DNA from: Sinomonas mesophila
GTDB taxonomy: Bacteria > Actinomycetota > Actinomycetes > Actinomycetales > Micrococcaceae
Assembly (NCBI RefSeq): GCF_001999765.1
Contig: NZ_KV908325.1
Span: 62,256 to 126,255, forward strand
Direction: 5' to 3'
Length of the DNA stretch: 64,000 bases
Of the stretch, positions 41,150-49,489 are shown in pieces (position 1 is the stretch's first letter; the number at the start of each line of letters is the position of its first letter). The notes beneath the pieces are model-generated. The model was given only the letters and a program-made list of their open reading frames with translations, had not been told where the DNA came from and did no database searches. The position numbers and the translations under genes are program-made.

Positions 41150-41178
41150 CGATAATAGAATTCATTGTTCTAATATCG
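41150..41178. promoter_or_regulatory. predicted operator upstream of mobA
   Basis: CGATAaTAGAA (41150-41160) and TTCTAaTATCG (41168-41178) form an inverted repeat with one mismatched position about a 7-bp centre. It is strikingly AT-rich for this DNA. MobR of Comamonas, a MarR-family protein, controls mobA by such a palindrome; no MarR gene is present in this window. Confidence 0.5.
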
Positions 41179-41294
41179 CTCAGACCATGCTAAACGTGAT
41201 CCCCGGCACCTTCAAGAGGACGTGGGTAGCCACGCCCGCTCGCGAGACGCGTCCAGCCGCCCGGCCACCCATCACGGCGGCTCGGCGGTTGTGC

Positions 41295-41309
41295 TTCCGT
41301 TCAACGGAA
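41295..41309. promoter_or_regulatory. predicted IclR-type operator TTCCGTTCAACGGAA upstream of pcaH
   Basis: Perfect 7-bp arms about one central base. The identical 15-mer lies upstream of pobA (59632-59646), and a compensated variant lies between the aromatic transporter and IclR genes (58785-58799). It is 115 bp before the predicted pcaH -10 box. Confidence 0.65.
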
Positions 41310-41381
41310 GATCTCTGGCCCGCGCTGTGAGCCGCGCCCTACGCTGGCAGGACCGCCCCGCATCGCCTCGGCACCTCCAAA

Positions 41382-41429
41382 TGTTCGCATCGCGAACACT
41401 TGTGCAGAATGCGAACACACGGTTACCCT
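41382..41429 (+). promoter_or_regulatory. predicted PcaR operator (palindrome plus third repeat) and pcaH promoter
   Basis: TGTTCGC-ATC-GCGAACA (41382-41398) is a perfect palindrome. A third copy GCGAACA lies at 41411-41417 as a direct repeat. The -10 candidate TACCCT is at 41424-41429, so the operator covers the -35 region. Acinetobacter PcaU and PobR, also IclR-type, bind a palindrome plus one extra direct repeat in a similar arrangement. Confidence 0.6.
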
Positions 41430-41494
41430 GAACGAGGACGCCGTGCCGCCGCGGGGCACGTGGCAATGAAGCAAGAGCGACCTTAGGAGGGTCC

Positions 41495-42316
41495 ATGGGC
41501 GAGCCCGTCAAGTCGTCGGACGCCGCAGCTGACAACCAGGCGATCCTCAGCCGGGAGATCCGGGACATCGAGGAGTCCTACAAGGCGTCGGTCGCTGCCG
41601 GCGCGCCAGCGGAGACCCAGCCGCGCATCGACTACCCGCCGTATCGCAGCTCGATCCTGCGGCACCCGACCAAGAGCCTGCACCACGCGGACCCGGAGAC
41701 CATCGAGCTCCACAGCCCCGCGTTCGGCCACCAGGACGTGCACGCCCTCGAGTCCAACCTCACCATCCAGCACGGCGGCGAGCCGCTGGGCGAGCGCATG
41801 ATCCTCAAGGGCAAGGTGCTCGACGGCGACGGCCGTCCCGTCACGGGCCAGCTCGTGGAGATCTGGCAGGCCAACTCGGCCGGCCGCTACATCCACAAGC
41901 GCGACCAGCATCCGGCCCCGCTCGACCCGAACTTCACCGGCGTCGGCCGCTGCATCACCGGTCCCGACGGCTCCTACGAGTTCCTCACGATCAAGCCGGG
42001 CGCCTACCCGTGGAAGAACCACCTCAACGCGTGGCGCCCGGCGCACATCCACTTCAGCCTCTTCGGCACGGAGTTCACGCAGCGCATCGTCACCCAGATG
42101 TACTTCCCGGGCGACCAGCTCTTCCCGCTGGACCCGATCTACCAGTCGATCGTGGACCAGGGCGCGCGCGACCGCCTCGTCGCGACGTACAACCACGACC
42201 TCACCTCGCCCGAGTGGGCGCTGGGCTACGAGTGGGACATCGTGCTCACGGGCCCGAAGCGGACCTGGACCGAGAACGAGGCCTACGGAGAGCAGGGCGA
42301 AGACAGTGAGCACTGA
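41495..42316 (+). CDS. pcaH: protocatechuate 3,4-dioxygenase beta subunit
   Basis: This 273-residue non-haem Fe(III) intradiol dioxygenase subunit opens the ring of protocatechuate to 3-carboxy-cis,cis-muconate with PcaG. Iron ligands are visible: Tyr in AGRYIHKRD near residue 131, Tyr in PGAYPWKNH near 170, and the two His in WRPAHIHFSLFG near 184-186. The N-terminal YPPYRSSILRHPTKSL segment is typical of the beta chain. TAGGAGGG precedes the ATG. It is the first gene of the nine-gene operon, overlaps pcaG by 11 nt, and has two different operators upstream. Confidence 0.95.
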   Translation: MGEPVKSSDAAADNQAILSREIRDIEESYKASVAAGAPAETQPRIDYPPYRSSILRHPTKSLHHADPETIELHSPAFGHQDVHALESNLTIQHGGEPLGERMILKGKVLDGDGRPVTGQLVEIWQANSAGRYIHKRDQHPAPLDPNFTGVGRCITGPDGSYEFLTIKPGAYPWKNHLNAWRPAHIHFSLFGTEFTQRIVTQMYFPGDQLFPLDPIYQSIVDQGARDRLVATYNHDLTSPEWALGYEWDIVLTGPKRTWTENEAYGEQGEDSEH

Positions 42317-42902
42317 GAAGACCATGACTGAGAAGCTGACCCCCACCCCAGGCCAGACCGTCGGCCCCTTCTTCGGCTACGCGCTGCCGTACGAGAAGGG
42401 CGGCGAGCTCCTCGCCCCCGGCACGCCTGGCAGCATCCGCCTCGCCGGCACCGTCTACGACGGCAACGGCGAGCCCATCCCGGACGCGATCCTCGAGATC
42501 TGGCAGGCAGACGCGGCGGGCAACGTCGTGACGGAGACCGGCTCGCTGGTGCGGGACGGCTACACCTTCACGGGGTTCGGCCGCGCCCCGGTCGGCAACA
42601 CGGGCAAGTACACGTTCACCACGGTCAACCCCGGCGCGACCGAGCCGGGCAAGGCGCCGTTCATCGCGATGGCGGTCTTCGCCCGCGGCCTCATGAACCG
42701 CCTCTTCACCCGCGCCTACCTTCCCGAGGACACAGAGGCCCTCGCGAACGACCCGCTCCTGGCCTCCCTCGAGCCGGCCCGCCGCAAGACCCTCATCGCC
42801 GAGCGCCTCGCGGACGGCTCGCTGCACTTCGACGTGCGCCTGCAGGGCGAGGACGAGACCGTGTTCCTCGACTTCGCCTCTCCGGCGTCTCGCGAGGGCT
42901 AG
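42306..42902 (+). CDS. pcaG: protocatechuate 3,4-dioxygenase alpha subunit
   Basis: This 198-residue partner chain lacks the iron ligands but completes the active site. TPGQTVGPFFGYALPYEKGG near residue 11 and DGNGEPIPDAILEIWQADAAGN near 60 are typical, as is IAMAVFARGLMNRLFTRAYLPED near 120. The GTG at 42306 overlaps the pcaH end; an ATG at 42324 is an alternative start just downstream. pcaB follows after 5 nt. Confidence 0.95.
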   Translation: MSTEKTMTEKLTPTPGQTVGPFFGYALPYEKGGELLAPGTPGSIRLAGTVYDGNGEPIPDAILEIWQADAAGNVVTETGSLVRDGYTFTGFGRAPVGNTGKYTFTTVNPGATEPGKAPFIAMAVFARGLMNRLFTRAYLPEDTEALANDPLLASLEPARRKTLIAERLADGSLHFDVRLQGEDETVFLDFASPASREG

Positions 42903-42907
42903 CCACG

Positions 42908-44455
42908 ATGACGACGGATCCCGCCGCCGGCGCATCGGCGGAGCTGGGCCAGCCGGCTGCCGGCCACGCCGATCTCGGCCTCCTCGCCCCCGTCTGGGCC
43001 GCGCCCGCCGTGGCCGGCCCGACGGGCGACGCCGCGATCGCCGCCGCGATGCTCGAGCTCGAGGCCGCCTGGGCTGAGACGCTCGAGTCCGCGGGGCTCG
43101 CGGTTGCCGGAGCCGGCGAGTCGGTGCGGCAGGGCGTGGAGGCTCTGCACAGCGCCCCGCACGCGGCAGGGCACGACGCCGGCCTGGCCGCCTTCGCGGG
43201 TTGGCCGCACTCTGCGGCAAGCCCCGCGTTCGTCGCCCGGCTCGCCAGGGACGCTCAGGGCGGCGGGAATCCGGTCATCCCCCTCGTGAAGGAACTGCGG
43301 AAGGCGGTCGAGTCCGTCGACCCCCGGGGTCCGGGCCCCCGATCCCTGTACACAGCTGCCGTGCACCAAGGCCTCACAAGCCAGGACGTCCTGGACTCGG
43401 CCCTCATGCTCGTCGCCCGCCGGGCCGTCGCGGGCATCGCCGCAGACCTCGGCGCCGCGGGCCACGCGCTCGCTGACCTCGCGGCCCGGCACCGCACCAC
43501 CCCGCAGGTCGCCCGAACCCTCACCCAGCATTCGCTGCCCTCGAGCTTCGGGCTCAAGGCCGCGAACTGGCTCCAGAGCGTAGCGCACGCCGAGGCTGCC
43601 CTCGAGGCGCTCCGATTCCCCGTCCAGTGCGGGGGAGCGGCGGGGACGAACGCGTCCCTCGTCGCCCTCGGCGCCGAACCGGCGGCCCTTTCCGCCGACT
43701 GGGCGCACCGCGCCGGCCTGCACCCCGCGGTCGCCCCGTGGCAGACGTTCCGCGGCCCGGTCACCGACCTCGGCCGGGCGCTCGCGGCGGCCTGCACCGC
43801 GGCCGGCCACGTCGCCAACGACGTCATGCTGCTCTCCCGCCCCGAGATCGGCGAGGTCGGCGAGCCGCTCGCCGCCGGCCGCGGCGTCTCCTCGGCCATG
43901 CCGCAGAAGCAGAACCCCGCGCTCTCGGCCCTGATCCGCTCGGCCGCGCTCCAGGCCCCCGCGCACGCGATGCAGCTCGAGCTCGCCGCGGCCCTGAGCG
44001 AGGACGAGCGAACCGGCGGGGCCTGGCACACCGAGTGGCCGGCCCTGCGCGCCCTCCTGCGCCTCGCCGCCGGCGCCGCCGCCGCGCTGCGCGAGCTCGC
44101 CGAGGGCCTGCGCGTCGTCCCCGAGCGCATGCGCGCGAACCTCGCGCTCTCCGGCCCGCTCCTCGTGAGCGAGCGGATCATGCTCGAGCTCGCCCCCCAC
44201 GCTGAGGGCGGACGCGCGGGTATCCAGTCCGCGGTCGACGCCGCGCTGGCCGCCGGTGCCGACGCTTCGGGTAGCAGCGCCGAGCGCCAGGCGAGCGTCC
44301 TGCGCGAGCGGCTGCGCGCCGTCGTCCTCGAGGAGGACGTGAGCGACGCGCGGCTCGACGAGGTCCTCGACCCCGCGAACTACCAGGGCGACGCTGCCGG
44401 GATCGTAGACCGGATCCTGATCGACTTCGACGAAAACCACACGAGAGGGAAGTGA
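42908..44455 (+). CDS. pcaB: 3-carboxy-cis,cis-muconate cycloisomerase
   Basis: This 515-residue enzyme of the fumarase/aspartase superfamily converts 3-carboxy-cis,cis-muconate to 4-carboxymuconolactone. The family signature loop is SSAMPQKQNPALSAL near residue 328. The N-terminal LLAPVWAAPAVAGPTGDAAIAAAMLELEAAWAETL and YTAAVHQGLTSQDVLDSALML near 150 also fit. It is longer than the typical 450 residues because of a C-terminal Ala-rich extension (VDAALAAGADASGSSAERQ). It lies between pcaG and pcaD with 5 and 7 nt gaps. Confidence 0.93.
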   Translation: MTTDPAAGASAELGQPAAGHADLGLLAPVWAAPAVAGPTGDAAIAAAMLELEAAWAETLESAGLAVAGAGESVRQGVEALHSAPHAAGHDAGLAAFAGWPHSAASPAFVARLARDAQGGGNPVIPLVKELRKAVESVDPRGPGPRSLYTAAVHQGLTSQDVLDSALMLVARRAVAGIAADLGAAGHALADLAARHRTTPQVARTLTQHSLPSSFGLKAANWLQSVAHAEAALEALRFPVQCGGAAGTNASLVALGAEPAALSADWAHRAGLHPAVAPWQTFRGPVTDLGRALAAACTAAGHVANDVMLLSRPEIGEVGEPLAAGRGVSSAMPQKQNPALSALIRSAALQAPAHAMQLELAAALSEDERTGGAWHTEWPALRALLRLAAGAAAALRELAEGLRVVPERMRANLALSGPLLVSERIMLELAPHAEGGRAGIQSAVDAALAAGADASGSSAERQASVLRERLRAVVLEEDVSDARLDEVLDPANYQGDAAGIVDRILIDFDENHTRGK

Positions 44456-44462
44456 CGCCCCC

Positions 44463-45314
44463 ATGACCACGCCCACCATCAAGGCCGTGCGGCTCTCGCC
44501 GCGCGAGCAGCTCGGCGAGCGGGAGCTCGTGGTGCTCGGGCCGTCTCTCGGCACCTCGACTGCGATGTGGGAGGCCGCGGCCCGCCTGCTCGGCGAGGAC
44601 TACGACCTCCTCGGCTGGGACCTCCCCGGCCACGGGAACTCCCCGGCCGCCGCGCCCGAGGACGCCACCGCGCCCGGCGCGTTCACGATCGCGGAGCTGG
44701 CCGAGGCCGTCGTCGGGCTCGTCGACTCGATCGTCCCGGCAGCTGCGTCCTCACCTACGGCGTTTCACTACGCCGGCGACTCCGTCGGCGGGGCCGTCGG
44801 CGCCGAGCTGGCGCTCGCCCACGGCGACCGGCTCCTGAGCCTCGCGATGCTGTGCTCCTCGCCGAAGTTCGGGACCCCCGAGATGTGGAACGAGCGGGCC
44901 GACGCCGTCGCCGCGCAGGGCACCGCGATCCGCATCCAGGCCTCCGCCGAGGTCTGGTTCGCCCCCGGCTTCCTCGGCGAGCACCCGGCGGAGGGCTCGC
45001 GCCTCCTGCATGCCCTCCGCGATGCGGACCGCTTCGGCTACGCCGCCGTCTGCCGCGCCCTGGCCGCCTACGACGTGCGCCCCCGCTTCGGCGAGATCGC
45101 CGTCCCGTTCCTCGCGATCGCCGGCGAGCACGACTCCGTGAGCCCCTTCTCCGACGCCCAGTGGATGGCCGCGCACGCCCAGGACGGCACCGCCGTCGAG
45201 CTCCCCGGCGTCGCACACATCGCCCCGACCGAGGACCCGAACGCGGTCGCGGACCTCCTGCGCACGCACTTCCGCGCGGCCGTCACCGTCGCAACGCAGG
45301 AGAAGGCCCAGTGA
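44463..45314 (+). CDS. pcaD: 3-oxoadipate enol-lactonase
   Basis: This 283-residue alpha/beta hydrolase opens beta-ketoadipate enol-lactone to 3-oxoadipate. VLGPSLGTSTAMWE near residue 23 contains the oxyanion hole, FHYAGDSVGGAVGAELAL near 103 the nucleophile Ser, FLAIAGEHDSVSP near 218 the Asp, and LPGVAHIAPTEDP near 247 the His. In many actinobacteria the lactonase is fused to PcaC as PcaL. Here they are separate genes, joined only by a GTGA overlap. Confidence 0.92.
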   Translation: MTTPTIKAVRLSPREQLGERELVVLGPSLGTSTAMWEAAARLLGEDYDLLGWDLPGHGNSPAAAPEDATAPGAFTIAELAEAVVGLVDSIVPAAASSPTAFHYAGDSVGGAVGAELALAHGDRLLSLAMLCSSPKFGTPEMWNERADAVAAQGTAIRIQASAEVWFAPGFLGEHPAEGSRLLHALRDADRFGYAAVCRALAAYDVRPRFGEIAVPFLAIAGEHDSVSPFSDAQWMAAHAQDGTAVELPGVAHIAPTEDPNAVADLLRTHFRAAVTVATQEKAQ

Positions 45315-45811
45315 ACTCCCAGCAGGTCGGCCAGAATTGGACGGACGACCGACGCGCGGGCGCCGTCCAGCCGGACGCGACGCAGCGCGAGCTGTACGAC
45401 GGCGGCATGGTCGTGCGGCGCGAGGTGCTCTCCGACGAGCATGTGGACCGCGCGAACGCGAACACCACCGAGTTCACGGCCGAGTTCCAGAACATGATCA
45501 CCCGCATCGCGTGGGGCGGCATCTGGACCCGCCCCGGCCTCACCCGGCAGATGCGCTCCGTGGCCGTCCTGACCGCGATGATCGCGCACGGCCACTGGGA
45601 GGAGTTCGCGATGCACGTCCGCGCGGCCCTGCGCAACGGGCTCACGCGCGACGAGATCAAGGAGGTGATCCTGCAGTCCGCCATCTACTGCGGGGTGCCC
45701 TCCGCCAACACGGCCTTCAAGGTCGCCCAGGAGACTCTCGCATCGCTCGACTCCCAGACCCCAGATTCACAGACCCCCGACGCCGACACCCTCAAGGAAG
45801 AGCAGAAGTGA
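45311..45811 (+). CDS. pcaC: 4-carboxymuconolactone decarboxylase
   Basis: This 166-residue enzyme decarboxylates 4-carboxymuconolactone to the enol-lactone. NTTEFTAEFQNMITRIAWGGIWTRPGLTRQMRSV near residue 48 and LTRDEIKEVILQSAIYCGVPSANTAFKVAQE near 115 are the family core (CMD domain). The family is usually about 130 residues. The extra C-terminal tail has a short repeat, DSQTPDSQTPD. The GTG start overlaps the pcaD stop, and its own stop overlaps pcaF in the same way. The order pcaD-pcaC is the order of the PcaL fusion reversed. Confidence 0.93.
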   Translation: MNSQQVGQNWTDDRRAGAVQPDATQRELYDGGMVVRREVLSDEHVDRANANTTEFTAEFQNMITRIAWGGIWTRPGLTRQMRSVAVLTAMIAHGHWEEFAMHVRAALRNGLTRDEIKEVILQSAIYCGVPSANTAFKVAQETLASLDSQTPDSQTPDADTLKEEQK

Positions 45812-47055
45812 CTGAAGCATTCGTCTACGACGCGATCCGCACGCCGTTCGGGAAGTTCGGCGGCGGGCTCGCCGGCGTGCGCCCCGACGACCTGGCCGCG
45901 CACATCGTCCGGTCCATCGTGGACCGCGCGCCGGGCCTCACCGCCGAGGCGCTCGAAGGCACCGACGGCAAGCACAGCGCGATCGACGAGGTCGTGTTCG
46001 GCAACGCCAACGGCGCCGGCGAGGAGAACCGCAACGTGGCGCGCATGGCCACGCTCCTCGCGGGCCTGCCGACGTCGATCCCCGGGACGACCGTCAATCG
46101 CCTGTGCGGCTCCTCGCTCGACGCGGCGATCATCGCCTCGCGCCAGATCGCGGTGGGCGACGCCGACGTTGTCCTCGTGGGCGGCGTCGAGTCGATGTCC
46201 CGCGCGCCGTGGGTCCTGCCCAAGACGGAGAAGCCGTACCCGGCCGGGGACATGACGCTCGCCTCGACGACGCTGGGCTGGCGCCTCGTCAACCGGAACA
46301 TGCCGAAGGAGTGGACCGTGTCCCTCGGCGAGGCGACCGAGCAGCTGCGCGAGCGGCACGCGATCGGCCGCGACCGCCAGGACGAGTTCTCCGCGCGCTC
46401 GCACAACCGCGCCGACGCCGCATGGAACGAGGGCTTCTACGACAACCTCGTCGTGCCCGTCCCCGGAACCGAGCTCACGCGCGACGAGGGCATCCGCCCC
46501 GGCTCGTCCGCCGAGAAGCTCGCGGGCCTCAAGACCGTCTTCCGCCCCGACAACGGCGACCGCTCGGGCACGACGGCGGGCGGCACCGTGACCGCCGGCA
46601 ACGCCTCCCCGCTCTCCGACGGCGCCTCCGCTGTCCTCCTCGGCTCCGAGGCCGCGGCCGGGACGCTCGGCCTCGAGCCGATCGCGCGCATCGCCGGCCG
46701 CGGGGCCGCGGGCAACGAGCCGCAGTTCTTCGGCTTCGCGCCCGTCGAGGCCGCGAACCGGGCCCTCGCCAAGGCGGGCATCGGCTGGGACCAGGTCGGC
46801 GCCGTCGAGCTCAACGAGGCCTTCGCCGCGCAGTCCCTCGCGTGCCTCGACGCATGGAAGATCGACCCCGAGATCGTCAACCGGCACGGCGGCGCGATCG
46901 CGATGGGCCACCCGCTCGGGGCCTCCGGCGGGCGCATCCTCGGCACCCTCGCCCGCTCGCTCCAGGCCAGCGGCGAGCGCTGGGGCGTCGCCGCCATCTG
47001 CATCGGCGTGGGGCAGGGGCTCGCCGTCGTGCTCGAGAACGTCTCGGCCAAGTAA
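45808..47055 (+). CDS. pcaF: 3-oxoadipyl-CoA thiolase
   Basis: This 415-residue thiolase cleaves 3-oxoadipyl-CoA to succinyl-CoA and acetyl-CoA, the last step. The acyl-binding Cys lies in TVNRLCGSSLDAAIIAS near residue 96, the His in GGAIAMGHPLGASGGR near 363, and the second Cys in AICIGVGQGLAVVLE near 397. FVYDAIRTPFGKFGG opens the protein as in PcaF/PaaJ. GTG start, overlapping the pcaC stop. Confidence 0.94.
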   Translation: MTEAFVYDAIRTPFGKFGGGLAGVRPDDLAAHIVRSIVDRAPGLTAEALEGTDGKHSAIDEVVFGNANGAGEENRNVARMATLLAGLPTSIPGTTVNRLCGSSLDAAIIASRQIAVGDADVVLVGGVESMSRAPWVLPKTEKPYPAGDMTLASTTLGWRLVNRNMPKEWTVSLGEATEQLRERHAIGRDRQDEFSARSHNRADAAWNEGFYDNLVVPVPGTELTRDEGIRPGSSAEKLAGLKTVFRPDNGDRSGTTAGGTVTAGNASPLSDGASAVLLGSEAAAGTLGLEPIARIAGRGAAGNEPQFFGFAPVEAANRALAKAGIGWDQVGAVELNEAFAAQSLACLDAWKIDPEIVNRHGGAIAMGHPLGASGGRILGTLARSLQASGERWGVAAICIGVGQGLAVVLENVSAK

Positions 47056-47068
47056 GGAGTCCACGGAC

Positions 47069-47728
47069 ATGCTGGAATTCAAGGACACCGTCGCGGAGGC
47101 CGTGGCGGGGATCGAGGACGGCTCGATCGTCATGATCGGCGGGTTCGGCAATGCCGGGCAGCCGTTCGAGCTCATCGACGCGCTGCTGCAGAGCGGCGCG
47201 ACAGGCCTCACGGTCGTGAACAACAACGCCGGCCAGGCCGACGAGGGCCTCGCGCTCCTCATCAAGGAGGGGCGTGTGAGGAAGATGATCTGCTCGTTCC
47301 CGCGGCAGAGCGACTCGTGGCACTTCGACGCGAAGTACCGGGCAGGGCAGATCGAGCTCGAGCTCGTCCCGCAGGGCAACCTCGCCGAGCGCATCCGCGC
47401 CGCCGGCGCCGGGATCGGCGGCTTCTTCACCCCGACCGGCTACGGCACGATGCTCGCCGAGGGCAAGGAGACCCGCTTCCTCGACGGCAAGTGGCAGGTC
47501 TTCGAGACCCCGATCCACGCCGACGTCGCCCTCATCAAGGCGCTCACGGCGGATCGCAAGGGCAACCTCGTCTACCGCAAGACCGCACGGAACTTCGGCC
47601 CGATCATGGCCGCGGCCGCGAAGCGGACCATCGCCCAGGTCTCCGAGATCGTCCCGACCGGCGGCCTCGACCCGGAGAACGTCATCACGCCGGGCATCTA
47701 CGTCAACACGATCGTGAAGGTGGGCTGA
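47069..47728 (+). CDS. pcaI: 3-oxoadipate CoA-transferase subunit A
   Basis: This 219-residue subunit works with PcaJ to transfer CoA from succinyl-CoA to 3-oxoadipate. The family signature IGGFGNAGQPFELIDAL lies near residue 27, and LTVVNNNAGQADEGLALL and CSFPRQSDSWHF follow. TAAGGAG precedes the ATG at a good distance. It is followed 4 nt later by pcaJ. Confidence 0.94.
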   Translation: MLEFKDTVAEAVAGIEDGSIVMIGGFGNAGQPFELIDALLQSGATGLTVVNNNAGQADEGLALLIKEGRVRKMICSFPRQSDSWHFDAKYRAGQIELELVPQGNLAERIRAAGAGIGGFFTPTGYGTMLAEGKETRFLDGKWQVFETPIHADVALIKALTADRKGNLVYRKTARNFGPIMAAAAKRTIAQVSEIVPTGGLDPENVITPGIYVNTIVKVG

Positions 47729-47732
47729 AAGC

Positions 47733-48437
47733 ATGAGCGAACAGACGACGTCGAACCTCACCACCGCGGGCGGCGCGCCTCACGGCGCCCCCCAGGCTTC
47801 CGACGCTCCCCTCGGCCGCGACGACCTCGCACGGCTCGTCGCGCGGGACATCGCCCCGGGATCGTTCGTGAACCTCGGGATCGGCCAGCCGACCCTCGTC
47901 TCGAACTACCTCACGGACGAGCAGGACATCACCCTGCACACGGAGAACGGCATGCTCGGCATGGGCCCCGTCGCGACCGGCGACGAGATCGACCCCGACC
48001 TCATCAACGCCGGCAAGATCCCCGTCACGGAGCTCCCGGGCGCGAGCTACTTCCACCACGCCGACTCGTTCGCGATCATGCGCGGCGGGCACCTCGACGT
48101 GTGCGTGCTCGGCGCGTTCCAGGTCTCCGCGGGCGGCGACCTTGCGAACTGGCACACCGGCGCGCCTGACGCGATCCCCGCCGTCGGCGGCGCGATGGAC
48201 CTGGCGACGGGCGCGAAGGACGTCTACGTCATGATGACCCTGCTGACGAAGGACGGGAAGCCGAAGCTCGTGCCGGAGCTGACCTACCCCGCCACCGGCG
48301 TCGGCTGCGTGACGCGCGTGTACACCGACCAGGCCGTCTTCCTCATCGCGGCCGACGGCGTGCGCGTCCGCGAGACGTTCGGCATCACGTTCGAGGAGCT
48401 CGAGGGGCTCATGGAGGTCCCGCTGATCGCTGGTTGA
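47733..48437 (+). CDS. pcaJ: 3-oxoadipate CoA-transferase subunit B
   Basis: This 234-residue catalytic subunit carries the active-site Glu in HTENGMLGMGPVATG near residue 71. NLGIGQPTLVSNYL near 47 and AVGGAMDLATGAKDVYVMM near 150 are family segments. The first 30 residues form a short Ala/Gly-rich extension. The stop is followed closely by the pcaR gene. Confidence 0.94.
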   Translation: MSEQTTSNLTTAGGAPHGAPQASDAPLGRDDLARLVARDIAPGSFVNLGIGQPTLVSNYLTDEQDITLHTENGMLGMGPVATGDEIDPDLINAGKIPVTELPGASYFHHADSFAIMRGGHLDVCVLGAFQVSAGGDLANWHTGAPDAIPAVGGAMDLATGAKDVYVMMTLLTKDGKPKLVPELTYPATGVGCVTRVYTDQAVFLIAADGVRVRETFGITFEELEGLMEVPLIAG

Positions 48438-48466
48438 GGGTGCATCGGTGGTTGGATGGAGGCACT

Positions 48467-49321
48467 GTGATTGATCCAAGCATGCCGGACCCCGGCCCGG
48501 GGCCGGTCGACTACGCCCACCCGCCGGTGCCGGTCGCGAGTGACCAGTTCGTCCAGTCGCTCGCGCGCGGGCTCGCCGTCATCCGCGCGTTCGACGCCCA
48601 GCACCCCGAGATGACCCTCTCGGAGGTCGCGGCGCGCACGTCGCTCACGCGGGCGACGGCCCGCCGCTTCCTGCACACACTCGTCGGCCTCGGCTACGTC
48701 CGGACCGACGGGCGGGTCTTCGCGCTCGCGCCGCTCGTGCTCCAGCTCGGCTACGCGTACCTCTCCGGGCAGCGGCTGCCCGAGCTCGCCCAGCCGATCC
48801 TCGAGGAGCTCTCGCATCGCCAGGGAGAGTCGACCTCGCTCGCGATCCTCGACGGCACCGACATCGTCTACCTCACGCGCATCCACACGCGCCGGATCAT
48901 GACCGTGGGGATCTCGCCCGGCACGCGGTTCCCCGCGCATGCGACGTCGATGGGCCGCGTCCTGCTCGCGGGCCTCGGGCCCGCCGAGCTCGAGGACTAC
49001 TTCGCCCGCGCCGACCTGGCTCCCCTCACCCCGCGCACCCTCACATCGCGCGAGGCGATCGAGGCCGAGCTCGCGCGCGTGCGGGAGGCGGGCTACGCCG
49101 TCGTCGACCAGGAGCTCGAGGTGGGGCTGCGCTCGGTCGCCGTGCCGGTCCTGGGCGCGGATGGGCGGACGCTCGCCGCGATCAACGTCGCGCTCTCGGC
49201 CCGGCTCGACGGTGCCGGGCAGGGTGAGGACCGCGACGCCGAGGTGGCCCGCCTCGTGCCCGAGCTCCACGCGGCGGCGGCCTCCATCGCCGAGGCAGCA
49301 AGGGCGGTAGGTGCCCCCTGA
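48467..49321 (+). CDS. pcaR: IclR-family pca regulon regulator
   Basis: This 284-residue regulator of the PcaR/PcaU/PobR subgroup has a winged helix around residues 20-85, beginning QSLARGLAVIRAF, with MTLSEVAARTSLTRATARRFLHTLVGLGYV as recognition region. FALAPLVLQLGYAYLSG and the IclR effector domain follow. This wording is the standard pca-regulon regulator type, which responds to protocatechuate or 3-oxoadipate. The GTG at 48467 follows GGAGG by 4 nt; a TTG overlapping the pcaJ stop and an ATG at 48482 are alternatives. As last gene of the operon it would regulate itself through the triple-repeat site at 41382. Confidence 0.88.
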   Translation: MIDPSMPDPGPGPVDYAHPPVPVASDQFVQSLARGLAVIRAFDAQHPEMTLSEVAARTSLTRATARRFLHTLVGLGYVRTDGRVFALAPLVLQLGYAYLSGQRLPELAQPILEELSHRQGESTSLAILDGTDIVYLTRIHTRRIMTVGISPGTRFPAHATSMGRVLLAGLGPAELEDYFARADLAPLTPRTLTSREAIEAELARVREAGYAVVDQELEVGLRSVAVPVLGADGRTLAAINVALSARLDGAGQGEDRDAEVARLVPELHAAAASIAEAARAVGAP

Positions 49322-49351
49322 GCCTGGCACCCCAACAACCCAACCCTCGTT

Positions 49352-49467
49352 ACGGGGTCACGTCTCAAGGATGCGGGGTCACGTCTCTAAAACGCCTCAA
49401 GTGCGTGATAGAGAGGTGACCCCGCAACGCAGGAAGGTGACCCCGCAACGCAGGAAGGTGACCCCGC
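49352..49467. repeat. facing 21-bp arrays (two forward, three reverse units)
   Basis: Forward units lie at 49352-49372 and 49373-49393 (ACGGGGTCACGTCTC, GCGGGGTCACGTCTC). Reverse units end GGTGACCCCGC at 49425, 49446 and 49467, the last two being identical 21-mers. The family is the same as at 22923-23371. Here the two orientations are only 17 bp apart, so they form one hairpin between the convergent pcaR and ilvD genes. Confidence 0.85.
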
Positions 49468-49489
49468 GTCGTGGGTGGTGGGGTCCGCG

